A stretch of 64,000 nt of DNA, taken from the NCBI GenBank assembly GCA_034509495.1, contig CM067522.1:18590928-18654927 (forward strand). The letters are read 5' to 3'. Positions 21,519 through 32,826 of this stretch are shown here, one piece after another. Made by a program: the position numbers and the translations under genes. Position 1 is the first letter of the stretch. Each line of letters opens with the position of its first letter. The stretch comes from Acestrorhynchus altus. Its lineage: Eukaryota; Chordata; Actinopteri; Characiformes; Acestrorhynchidae. The notes beneath the pieces are model-generated. The model had not been told where the DNA came from. It saw only the letters and a program-made list of their open reading frames with translations, and searched no databases.

Positions 21519-21639
21519 TTGTCAATGTATCAGTGTTATCTCGCTAGCAGGACTTTTATTCTGAAATTTGCAAACTGTGTGAGCAAAGAAATAGAGCAAA
21601 GACACCCTCCCTTCTCATTTCCCTTTATAACTCAATATC

Positions 21640-21840
21640 CAGCTCAGTGATGTCCTCAACCCTCACTGATCAGTCAGAGTCTGCATGCAGGTTGAGCTTC
21701 CAGAGCAGTAAACATGCACTGGAAGCTCCTTTGGCATTAAGACTGGGGTTTAATTCAGCTGGATTACTTGCTGATATTTCATCACATAATGATGATCCTG
21801 AGATATGAAGCCTAGAAAACAGCACGTAACTGTCCTCAAA
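21640..21840 (+). repeat. Dispersed repeat shared with 44.66-44.93 kb
   Basis: Shares CTCACTGATCAGTCAGAGTC TGCA and GATCCTGAGATATGAAG in the same order with the second copy; this copy is shorter between those blocks. Confidence 0.72.
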
Positions 21841-23759
21841 CTGCAGATCTTGGGTTCTAAGAGCTTATGTCATTTAAGAGCAGAGAACGATGTGATTAAT
21901 TAAAGCCATAAATAAATAGTAGTGCAATTAAAAGTGATAAATGATTAAACATGATATTAAATATTCCAATGTGCAATTAACACAAATAATAAAATCATTC
22001 ATAATTAAACTGTTTAACTGCATAAAGTGTATTATAAATATAAAATATATGTATTAAATGCACAAAATTTGATCAATCGTGTCATTATGCATTTTACTGC
22101 AATGCAAATATCAAGCACATCAACTCTAGTTAAACGAGTGTATTAGAACACACTCGTTGCCTATTTCAACAGTGTTGTACACATTAACCTCAGTTCTGTA
22201 ACTGTGAGTCATATATATCTTGTGATTTGAGGATGAAACTGCGCGGTCCGAACCCTCTGTATCACATCAGTGAAGTTGAAAGCTGTGTACGGGAGTGTTA
22301 TAAACAGAGCTAGCTGTTGTACGACAGCCTCCTCTACAACACCCCTTTTCCCACACTGCACTCGCTGTGCTCAGGCAGTGAAAGAACGGTGACCCCGCAG
22401 AGCCCTGACCCCTCAGCCCGGCTCAGCAGAGAGCGGCACATAAAGATGACCATTCTGTGAGCTGCCTTGGAGTCATGGAGGTCCCATAGGCTCAATTTAC
22501 TGCCACACAAAAGGCCTGGCTGCAGCTGAACTACTCTCAATGCACTGTAAACCCCAGGGAAGGGTGGGCTTTCAGACTCTTTGAGGGTCTCTGTGCTTCT
22601 TCGTCTGCTCAGGAGGATCAGATCTCAGTGCAAGAGGTCAGCTGACCCTGAAATCGCTGCTGAGAGCGGCCTTTATTAGAGAGAAGACCCCATACAGATC
22701 TGATCTGTCAACAAATACAGCTTTTTAATCATGTATTTAATTTCTGAAGTCAAATGTGATTAATTTTACAAATTAATCAAAAATAAAGGCTGAAAACTGA
22801 GCTTTTCTTATTTAATTTATCAATAAATTCACTTTTCTGGTCACACAGGGTCAATGATTTACAACAGTAGAAAACATTTTAATATGCTGTTATATTTTCA
22901 TAATATTGAACAGATTGATATTTAATATAGTTAAACTGGTTCCAGTATAATCTGCTTTTTGTCATTGTCTCATGATCCCATAGCAATGTGTGTTTGTCTC
23001 AGAGTTCCCTCCCAAATGATTAGAATCTCCTTCAGATCAGATCATCTTCAACTGACAGGCTAAAGTACAGCTTCCAAACAAAGTGGGGGTAGTTTCACAC
23101 TGATACTGGAACTACGACCCCCAAAGTAAACAACGAGGAGCTTTAGAAAAGCTTTTAATTGCATATGTGTGCCTTAAATAATCACCACAAAAAACCTAAA
23201 ACTCTAAGATGTGTTAAGTTTTGTGTTAATTTTGGTGTTAAGTTTAACAACATTTTTTTAAGTAAAGCTCAAAATTAAAAGGCTAAAAAAAGGCTTAAAC
23301 ATTGTATAAAGTCAAGCACAAACTATTTATTTATTTATTTATTTATTTATTATTTATTTTTTTGATAAAAGGGTTCAACACTGAATTTATTATAAGATCT
23401 GTCTGTGGGCTGGTCCTACAGCTGGTGGTAGTAACTCTAGGCTGCCAGTAGGGGGACTACAGGACTCCTCATCAGACAGAGCTGTCTGATTAAGGGTGTA
23501 AGTGAGGTGATCTGTCTGTCAGGACCTTTCTTTATGAGCATCTACAGAAATAACTAAATTAAGTTCATTATGACCATAATGTTGAATAAATTAATCCTGA
23601 TGTTCTACTTTTTTTCATTATATATTTTATTTTATTGAAATATTTATTTTATTGGTTAGATTTTTAGGTTTACTTAATCTTTTCAATGATTAAAAATAAT
23701 TTTTATTGAGCTATACTGTCAGCTACATGTTCAGTCACCCTCAATTTACTGTAGTGTGA

Positions 23760-23834
23760 AATTGATTGATTGATTGATTGATTGATTGACTGGTTGGTTG
23801 GTTGGTTGATTGACTGGTTGGTTGGTTGGTTTCT
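23760..23834. repeat. (ATTG)n and (GTTG)n tetranucleotide repeat
   Basis: ATTG units pass into GGTT/GACTGGTTG units. Confidence 0.9.
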
Positions 23835-23997
23835 GCAGGGGGCATTAATTCAGTTCACTTTATATTTTTGTATTTTTACACTCTACTTCTTCCAAAACTC
23901 TCTCTCTCTCTCTCTCACAAACACACACACTTCAATACACTCTTTGTTTGGACTTCCACTCTGTCTGGGAGTCATTTCAGAAGCATTCAGTAAGATG

Positions 23998-24002
<5 letters not shown>

Positions 24003-24074
<72 letters not shown>
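24003..24074. repeat. (AC)n microsatellite
   Basis: Pure CA run of about 72 nt. Confidence 0.97.
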
Positions 24075-24076
<2 letters not shown>

Positions 24077-24429
24077 ACGCTTGCCATCTTGCAACAGTAC
24101 CAGTTGGGGGGCACTGTAACAGTCACTTACCAGTAATAGTAATGATGTGTGAAACTACCTTCACCATGTTTGGAGGTTGTTCTTCACTGTAGTGTACTGG
24201 CTAGAGCTCTGCTTGACTGTGCTCTACTGATTTCTTCAGGGGGGATCTGGAGAAATATCCAGAACCGAGTAATGTCATACTAAAAATATAGACTATAGAA
24301 CCATATACTGTATATAGAAAACTATAGAATATATAACATATAGAAGCATTAACATTCAAATGAATGAATAAAGGATTCTTTAAGGATTGTGAAAGGCTGA
24401 TTCTGATTGACAGGGTGCTGTAGGTTTTA

Positions 24430-24650
24430 TATAGGAACGTTTTGAAAAGGGCACCAAAAAGGGTTCTCCTATTGTTACGATGTCAAGCCTCTACCACTAT
24501 ATAGAACCACCTACAGTACATTTCCATCAATCTCAAGAACCCTTTCACAATGCAACGAACCCTTTATTCATTCAAAGGGTTCTTTGAGTGTTCGTGGTTT
24601 TATAAAGAACCGTTTTCTTGACTGCAGAACCCTTGTATGTAGATATGGCG
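24430..24650. repeat. GAACC/GGTTC dispersed repeat
   Basis: Contains GGGTTCTTTGAGTGTTCG, TAAAGAACCGTTTTCTTGA and CAGAACCCTTGTATG. The same words recur at 47.95-48.08 kb, 58.29-58.4 kb and 59.18-59.65 kb, so this is a scattered non-coding repeat family, unclassified here. Confidence 0.6.
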
Positions 24651-25299
24651 TTTCAAGGGGTTAAAGTCAATCATTTGGTCACAGATTTATAACAAAATTC
24701 CTGATTTGAGTGCAGCCCCCGCTTTAACAGGACATTCTGAGGACATCAGTCCCTCCAGACTGAGAACATCCCTGTGATGAACCCCAAATATTTAATTCAT
24801 GATAAAATTCTTCACGAAAGTGTCTTGAATATGAAAATCCTGCAAAAAACAATATTAATGCACATTCCTGACACTTTGCCTCAAAACAGAGCCGCAGGAA
24901 TCTTTCAGCTACACTTTCAGTAAACAGACCGTCTTCCCCTGCAGGACGTGCTGCACTCTGCATTGTAAATGTGCTCTCTGTATGCAAATGCCTTTATTTT
25001 CACTGATGAATTTCAGACGGTGATGAGAAACTCAGGACGCCAGGGTTTTAAGAAACATGCATATTTATTTGCAGTCAGAACACATTAAATAAAAACTAGA
25101 AACGTACTTCACTTATACAAAAGATAGATTATGTCCCATTTAAAGTCCAAAATAACAATAATTTACTGTATAAATTAAAATCTCAATTATTTACAATTTC
25201 ATCAAAACATCTCTTTGCTCCACGGTCTTTTATTTTGTCCCTGAAAGTGCCCTCTTCAGATCCTGTAGGGATTCTCACGCTGCTTTTGGGGAAAGTCAG

Positions 25300-26080
25300 A
25301 CGTACAGTGTTGAATGGCGTTATATGGTGATATTCTGTGTTGTACAGTGCTGGAATGTGTTGCACGGTGTTACACAGTATTGTACTGGTGATGTGTTTGT
25401 GCTTTATGGGGTTGCATGGTTATATACAGTGATGCATCATGTTCTACAGTGTTGCATGTTTGCTGTATGGTGTTATACAATGTTGTTGTATGGTGCTGAA
25501 TATGTGCTGTTCAGCGTTGTTAGTGATGGTGTTAGGTAAAAGGGTATTGTACCATGTTATACATGTGCGTTACGATGTTATACTGTTGATGTTATGGTTT
25601 TATAATGTACCATTGGTGATGCACCATGTAACTTTTAGTACAGTGTTGTTTGTTTGATGTGTTGAACAATGTTGTATATGAGTTGTACCACATGTTGTAT
25701 GGTGTTGTATGTGTGATATGGTATGGAATGTGAGTTGCATGTTGTATGTTCTGTGAGTTGTGTCGAATCCATGAGTTAAACAATGTTGTATGTGTGCTGT
25801 AAGGTGTTGTGCAGTGTTATATGCATGCTGTACAGTGCAATGTGTGTGCATGATGCATTGTGTTGTATGTGTGTAGTGTGAGCTAAGGAAAGTTGTGTTT
25901 AGTGTATGTATGCGAATGTTGTATGGTTGTATGTGATGTGTGAAGTACTGGGTTCTGAGTGGTGTTGTGTGGTGGCTTTTGTGAAGTACTGGGTTCTAAG
26001 TGTTTTTGTATGTGCGTTGTGTGGTGTTGCATGTGTGTTGTACAGTGTTTTATGGTGTTGTATGGTTTCCTGATGTATGC
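25300..26080. repeat. Degenerate TGTTGTATGGTG minisatellite
   Basis: Imperfect repeats of GTTGTATGGTGTTGTATGTG over about 780 bp, with a duplicated AAGTACTGGGTTCT block near 25947 and 25983. Confidence 0.8.
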
Positions 26081-26246
26081 AGATGGAGGTGATGAACTGC
26101 GGTTTGTGCGCTGCTGAAATCACTAAACCCTCCGTTCTTCATTATTCATCTTGTCCTGCAGATGTGACCCTGTTAATGAGCTGTCAGTTTTGGTTTATTT
26201 CTTGATTGATAAGCGGAGGTGTGTTCTCTCCCTCTGACTGGAAGTG

Positions 26247-26313
<67 letters not shown>
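26247..26313. repeat. (GT)n microsatellite
   Basis: Pure run of about 66 nt. Confidence 0.97.
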
Positions 26314-26316
<3 letters not shown>

Positions 26317-27619
26317 AGACTACAGCCTGGCTCTTGTATTTTTGGGAGGCATTATCGCAGACACACAGGAAGAAGCAGGACGTTACTGGAAGCCCAAGAG
26401 TGACCGGGGGGTGGGTTGGGGTTGTTGAGGCAGGGACAGGGGAAGCTGGGGTGAGCTTACTGAACGGCCTTTTGATCAGTCCTTGGTCGCTCGTCCTGAC
26501 TGAAACATCCTCTCTCCTTTCTCTCTGCTATACACACTCAGCACTCGCTTAACACACTTTAGTTTCACAGACACAAAGCAGATAATAAAAAAATAAACGT
26601 GGAAGCTGGACGGAGAACAACAGCTGAAGAGTACCATATATTATTATTATTACAATTATTATTATTTATTATTGGTACTAATAATAATATTAACATTGTT
26701 ATTACTATGTACTGTTTACAAAACCCACAATTTAAAGCCTTAACAATGAAAAAAGAAAAGAAAACACAAGGTTCGAATAACTATTAGTCAGGGGTCTCAT
26801 TATTATTATAATAATTATTATGCTGGGCTTGTTTGATGGATAAACATGAGTTCAAAAGTCTTATGGAAATTAATCAAATATAAACTATTTAGATTATACT
26901 TACATTCATAATTTATTATTAATATAATAATAATAATAATAATAAACAACTCACTGTATTATATGATACAAAAGTAATTGACTGAGTCAGAATCACGTTA
27001 AGCAGGACTGGTTCTTCGGCCAACATCTCAAAGAACTAGAACGCTAGTCATGGCTGAGTTTAATTTCATGTGAATAAAAGCTCTCTGACTAAACGCGAAA
27101 TATTCTGTTTTTATTAATTTCGGTACTTCCTTTAATCATCATCCATCAAACAAGACCTTTCTGCAGGTTTTAATCTGTAAGAGCTTAAAGTTGATCTAAG
27201 TTCATAATCGTTTCAGCAGGACAGAAAGCGGGGAAGTGCTTGGTGAAGCTGAGAGGACTCTTAACGACACATTTCCACAAAAAAAGCTAAAACGGTCCTT
27301 CAGTCCTCTGTAGTCCAGAATGTCTACCCTTGGAGGCTTTAAAACGGAATTTAGTTAAAGATCAACACCAAAGGCCTTTTAGCACCGCCTCCTTTCCCGC
27401 ACTCTTAGCCGTTACCAGATAACAGCTACAGCCCTTATTCAAAGCTGCTAGAGCAGTGATAACATGCTGACTACTGGCCTCCTCCAACGTCACTCATGCA
27501 GTGTTAGTGAGATGCCTACAGACCTCATCTATAATCACTAGTGTGGTGTTGCATACAGGCTGTGGGCCTCACTAGAACTGTTTTTAAAACTAAAACTAAC
27601 ATGAATATCAGCACCGAGG

Positions 27620-28205
27620 AAATATGGGGATATAATATGGGTTGAGGTGATATCAATATTTATATCTATATGAGGATATAAACGGAGCGGGATATGGGCT
27701 GAGTGATATATCGATATTTATATCTATATCGGGATATAAACGGAGCGGATACGGGCTGAGTGATATATTGATATTTATATCTATATCGATATAAACGGGA
27801 GCGATACGGGCTGGGCGATATATCGATATTTATATCTATCGGGATATAAACGGAGCGGGATACGGCCTGAAAGCGATATATTGATATTTATATCTATATC
27901 AGATATATAAAGGGGAAATGGGGCGGGTTTATTATATTGATATTTATTTGGGGATATAAACAGAGCGGGATACGTGGCTGAGTGATATATTGATATTTAT
28001 ATATCTAGGATATATAAAGTGGGAAATGGGGCGAAGCGATATATTGATATTTATTTGGGATATAAACAGAGCGGGATACGGGCTGAGTGATATATTGATA
28101 TTTATATCTATATCGGGATATATAAAGTGGGAAATGGGGCGAAGCGATATATTGATATTTATTTGGGATATAAACAGAACGGGATACGGGCTGAGTGACA
28201 TATTG
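27620..28205. repeat. 57-60-bp minisatellite (GATATAAACGGAGCGGGATA)
   Basis: About ten degenerate units containing GATATATTGATATTTATATC, GGGATATAAACAGAGCGGGA and TACGGGCTGAGTGATATA. The motif is shared with the 51-bp array at 60.62-61.05 kb. Confidence 0.92.
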
Positions 28206-28256
28206 ATCGGAGTGGGTGCTCTGATCTCCTTTCTATTGACCTTACTGCTGGCCGGA

Positions 28257-28598
28257 CACTACATAGACAATTGTATTGGGACACCTGCTCAATCACTGTT
28301 TAATTAGATTTGATTGCATTCAGCAAAAAGAACATCAGAGATCAGGAAGTTGGATATTCACCACCTCATCTCATCCCCAAATCCCCAATTCATTCCACCC
28401 AAAAGTTGGAGAACCATCATTCCAGAGAACACAGTTCTACTCTTCCTCTGCCTGGCATTAATTGGCAGTACTTCTCTACAGGGACTAGATAAGCACTGTG
28501 TGCATTAGCACATTTGCGTCAGCAATGGGTGCAGCTTAAAGTAGCTGAATGCATTCATTAAGAGGGGCGTCCACAAACATTTGGACATATATATTGTA
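28257..28598 (+). mobile_element. MITE family A copy
   Basis: Starts ACACTACATAGACAATTGTA TTGGGACACCTGCTC and ends GGCGTCCACAAACATTTGGA CAT. It has the same internal words (CATCATTCCAGAGAACACAG, GCAGTACTTCTCTACAGG) as the other copies. About 340 bp, non-coding. Confidence 0.88.
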
Positions 28599-29623
28599 TC
28601 ATAGAGCTCCAGTCTCCTGACTGACTGTGAATCAGTGTGCATGGAGAGGAGCAGTGCTGAAGGTGAGGGTCGGGAGGAAGCATTAGAGCAGATTGTTTTG
28701 GAGGACCCTGGCTGTGGTGCGGTGATGAAACAGAGGCGCTTTTCATCAGGAAGGTTGCTCAATGTGGAACGTGACACGCTCAGAGGCCTCTCAGCGGAAC
28801 CCAGCAGAACCACATGCTCAAAATGGAGCTGCTATTCGCATGAAAATGAAAGAGAAAAAGAAAGTCTATTGTGTTTCTCCAACCTCATTTCTAAACACTA
28901 CGCTAACGAAGATTAAAGACAGTTATGGCGTTAAAGACACAGCGACAGCTCCAGGAAAAATCACCCCGCGGTTTCCCAAACCTTAAGGCACTTACAGACA
29001 CAAGGAAGACGAGAAAACACAGATCAGAACCCAAAAACGAATAGAAAAGAATACAAATACTGAGAAACAGTTTGAAGAGGCTCCAAAAGGAATCGTTAAC
29101 GACAGTCTTTTAGCCTTTCAGTCTGGACTTTTGTTGCTTTTGCTGTTGTTACTGTGTTCGCCGTCTCATTCGATGAGGGTCCCTCGGAGAACCGAAACCA
29201 CTCAATTCGATTCTCTCGTTCCTCCGCCGGTCCACTGCGGTCACTGTTCACTTACAAAGGAGCGACCTACATACGCGATAGCGAGAAAGAACCGAAACAC
29301 TCACATTTCTGTCTCTGAGGAGAGCTGATTGTCTGCAGTGGCGTTTCGTGTTTCAGTGAGTTTGTTCCACAGTAAGACCCTCAGATTCTTATCAAGTGGG
29401 AGGTTTGGTCCAGAACAAATGCTCTCCTCTTTTCCCTACCAACTTTTGTTTAAAGAAAAGAAAAAGCAGCCGATAAAACCCGTTCTGTCCTTTTCTGCTG
29501 CTCTGACATTTGTTAGTGTTTCTGTGTCCAAAACAGCAACAAAACAGCTGGAAAAAAAACCTGGCTTATTGTTTTCTTCCACCACACGATGTTTGTTTTT
29601 TGTTTGTTTGTCTTTTTGCGCAG

Positions 29624-29624
29624 C

Positions 29625-29648
<24 letters not shown>
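29624..29648. repeat. Poly(A) run
   Basis: About 25 A residues on the + strand, flanked by two related TGTGTCCAAAAC-containing segments at 29525 and 29700. Confidence 0.9.
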
Positions 29649-29656
<8 letters not shown>

Positions 29657-30149
29657 CACTCCTTCTCTGCAGTTTGGTGACGTTTGTTAAGTGTTTTTGT
29701 GTCCAAAACTGGAAACAGCTCAAGCTTTCCTTTTTCTTGTGTTTTGTTTTTAGTGCACAAAAAAGATGTAAACCTGCCTTTTTCTGCTGCACGGTCATCT
29801 GCAGGCAGTCGTCAGTGATGCTTCCTCATTGTCCACTGGAAGCCACACTCCCTGACCTACCTCAGCCAATCAGATTCCCTTTAAATTCACCACCGTCCAA
29901 TTGTCCCTTGTGGACTGATGGTAATTTCAGTGGCCAAGTTGCGTCCAACTTAGTTTAGCTTTCCAGTCCATTTTGTCAGCCAGTGCTGGACCGTACAGGT
30001 GTAGGCTGGATCTTGGTCAGTTGGGGGCTGCCGACCCACAATAAGGGTCAGTGTGAATGTGTTAGGAGTGTGTATGTCTGTGCATGACTGTGTCTGCGTG
30101 TATGTTCTGCAAAGGCCTACAGGAGCCGTAGAGTCCAGCAGAGGGGTGG

Positions 30150-30306
30150 CTAGTTGCCCACCAGCGGGCTGAGGTCACCATGGTGGTTTTTCAGCTTCTT
30201 CTTGAAGAGAGAGATGGTAGAAGGTCTGTAGAAGATGATCCAGGGCTCAGAGGAGGGATTCTGGGCGCATGACTCCGACCCGCTGATGGAGGGGATGGTG
30301 GGAGAT
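30150..30306 (-). CDS. kremen1: kremen1 terminal exon: cytoplasmic tail
   Basis: Reads KSPTIPSISGSESCAQNPSS, EPWIIFYRPSTISLFKKKLK and NHHGDLSPLVGN, then TAG. It matches the human ending IWSIFYKPSTSISIFKKKLK. Acceptor TCTCAG. Confidence 0.95.
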
Positions 30307-32359
30307 CTGAGAAAGGCAGACAGAGGGAGAGGAAGTAAGGACGGGTCTGCTTTTCATGCTGAAATTTGCCTGTAAGTGAGATACAAAACCTCCACCAACA
30401 ATAAATCAGACATGAGGTCAGAGATAAAGCAGCCAATCAGATGTAACAGCTCTGTAAAACAGCCAAACGGAAACTCACACTGCTTTCATGCACTGTGACA
30501 CAGTTGTTTTGTGGTTGCTATGGTATCCTGGGTGGTTGCTATGGTGTTGCTAGAGGATTGATATGGCATTGCTATGCTATGCTATGGTCTTGCTAAGTGG
30601 CTGCTATATTACATTTGGTTGTTGGTATTTTGTTGCAAAATGGTTTCTAGTATATAAGGTGGTTGCTATGACGATGCTTAAAGGATGGTATAGTATCCTA
30701 GGTGTTTGCTACAGTGTTGCTTATTAGCTTATTTTAGTATGCTAAGTGGTTGCTATATTGATGCTACAGTGCTGCTGAGTGGAATTCTCTATAGAATTCC
30801 AGGTGGTTGCTATGTTGCTGCAAAGTGATTTCAATAATGTCCAAGGTGGTTGCAATGATGATGCTCACAGGTTGAAATAGCATCCAGTGTTTTATAGTGG
30901 TCAATTTGGTGTTAGGGTGTTGCTAAGTGGCTGCTACGGTATTCAAGTTGGTTGTTTGGCGTTGTGACTTAATTGCTAAATAGTTACTATTGTTGCTATG
31001 GTGTTGCAAAGTGGTTTCTATAGTATGACAGGTGCTTGGTATAGTGATGCATCAGGTTGCAATGGTGTTGCAAAAACGTTTGCTGTGGTATCTTACATGG
31101 TTGGTGTAGTACACCAAATTCACAACAAAGAGAGTAACATTGTGTTTCATAAAGAAGACTCTATATTAGTCTGGGTACTTACTTTACAGTGACGTGCAGA
31201 AGCAGCTTAGCCACCATGGCTAAGACTGTTAGTGTAAGCAGGCCGGCGAGGGCGTAAATGGTCCACACTGTAAAACATTACAGAACAAATCCACTGTCAT
31301 TATCTCACTGTGAGAGCACATAGAGCTCCACTGTCACACACAATAATCACTCTGTCAGCGTCAAACCACTCATGTCACATTCATAAAAGAAGGACTGACA
31401 GGAAAGGCTTCAGAGCGATTAACATGAATGATGATTCATGAAAATGGATTATTACAGAAAAGAAAGTAGAAAAGAAAAAATGATAAACGACATAAAAGGA
31501 TAAAACTAGGAACAACTAACTGTCCATCATTGTTCTCTACCTACACCTACATCATCTGAATTATAGTTCAGAAGACATATTCATTGACTTGCATCTCCTG
31601 TTGGAGTGTATGGGTGTTTTTATTTAGGTGTGTACATACTAATAACTTCTGTTCTACTGTATACGAGTGTTTATTGAGGTGTTTATGTGTTATTATCTCC
31701 TACTGTAGTGGATGGAAGTGTTTACTTGGGGTGTTTATTGATGAATATCTCCTTTTGTAGTGCATAGAAGTGTTTTGTTGAGGTGTTAATGGACTAATAT
31801 CTACTATTCTAAGACGAGAGTTTATCGAAGTGTTTATTGAGTAATATCTCCTATTTTAGTGTGAAGGAGTGATTAGAACCAGAGAACAAGAAACTACATA
31901 CTGGTGCTGTGGCCCGTGGTCCGACCGCGTCCAAGCCACTGACCTGGCATGTCGCCGCCTGGTTTTCCAGGGCTGGACGTAATAACAAAAATCTGGGAGG
32001 ATTTCTCATTCTGGCTGGTGTTTGATTGTTCTGTAGTACTTCCAGGCTGTGGCTCTGCAGTGCTTGTGGCTTCTTCATCCTTATCCTCATCTTCAACAGC
32101 TCTGCTCTCCTGCACTTTGAAAGCTGAAGGAAAAGACAAGTCACTTTAATACCCTAAAGACTAATAGAAGCATAAAATATTACATTTACACAATCTGCCC
32201 CCAGTAGTTAAGTCCCAACTATTCAGCCTACAAAAGTTTAGCCCCGCCCATTAAGCCTACAGTGGTTTTGCTCCACCCATTCAATCACAATCAGCCAATC
32301 ACAAATCAGAACAAGTTTGAGAATTATATAGCCAGTTCTGTTCTGCACAGTGATGTGGC

Positions 32360-32390
<31 letters not shown>

Positions 32391-32463
32391 AGCTCAACAA
32401 AAACCAATTTATTTTTTTGACCTTTTCTTCAGGCGTTACATTTCCCCTATTACTCCTCTCCCT

Positions 32464-32548
<85 letters not shown>

Positions 32549-32748
32549 CCAAGTGTGTTCAGTTTACCTGACACATTAGGTTTCACAGTGGAACAGTAGT
32601 GCAGGAAACACACTGCGGCGTGTATCTGGCCGGTGCTGGTTTTTAACGTCAGTCACGCTAACACACACTGACCGTGTTTGGGTGAATGTGTCTAAACACT
32701 TCAGTGCATAAACGACACGTTTCCACACAACAGCTTTCAGACACCACA

Positions 32749-32826
<78 letters not shown>

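Larger units (their letters stand above)
20531..30149. other. Gene-free interval between coq5 and kremen1
   Basis: No conserved coding exon was recognised. Contents: A/T-rich DNA with (TA)n and (TTA)n runs (20.7-21.5 kb), a dispersed repeat (21.64-21.84 kb), an unassigned more G+C-rich stretch (22.15-22.7 kb), microsatellites (23.7-24.1 and 26.2 kb), GAACC-type repeat (24.4-24.65 kb), a TGTTGTATG array (25.3-26.1 kb), a 57-60-bp array (27.6-28.2 kb) and a MITE (28.26-28.6 kb). Its right end should include the kremen1 3' UTR. Confidence 0.65.

Noticed and set aside
23948..24136. HTHTHT / CVCVCV open frames here and at every (AC)n, and SLSLSL / REREREs at (AG)n
   Set aside because: Microsatellite translations.
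29329..29958. 209-codon + strand open frame
   Set aside because: Composed of a poly(A)-derived poly-Lys stretch and two copies of a TGTGTCCAAAAC-containing segment; low complexity and probably kremen1 3' flank. No protein similarity recognised.
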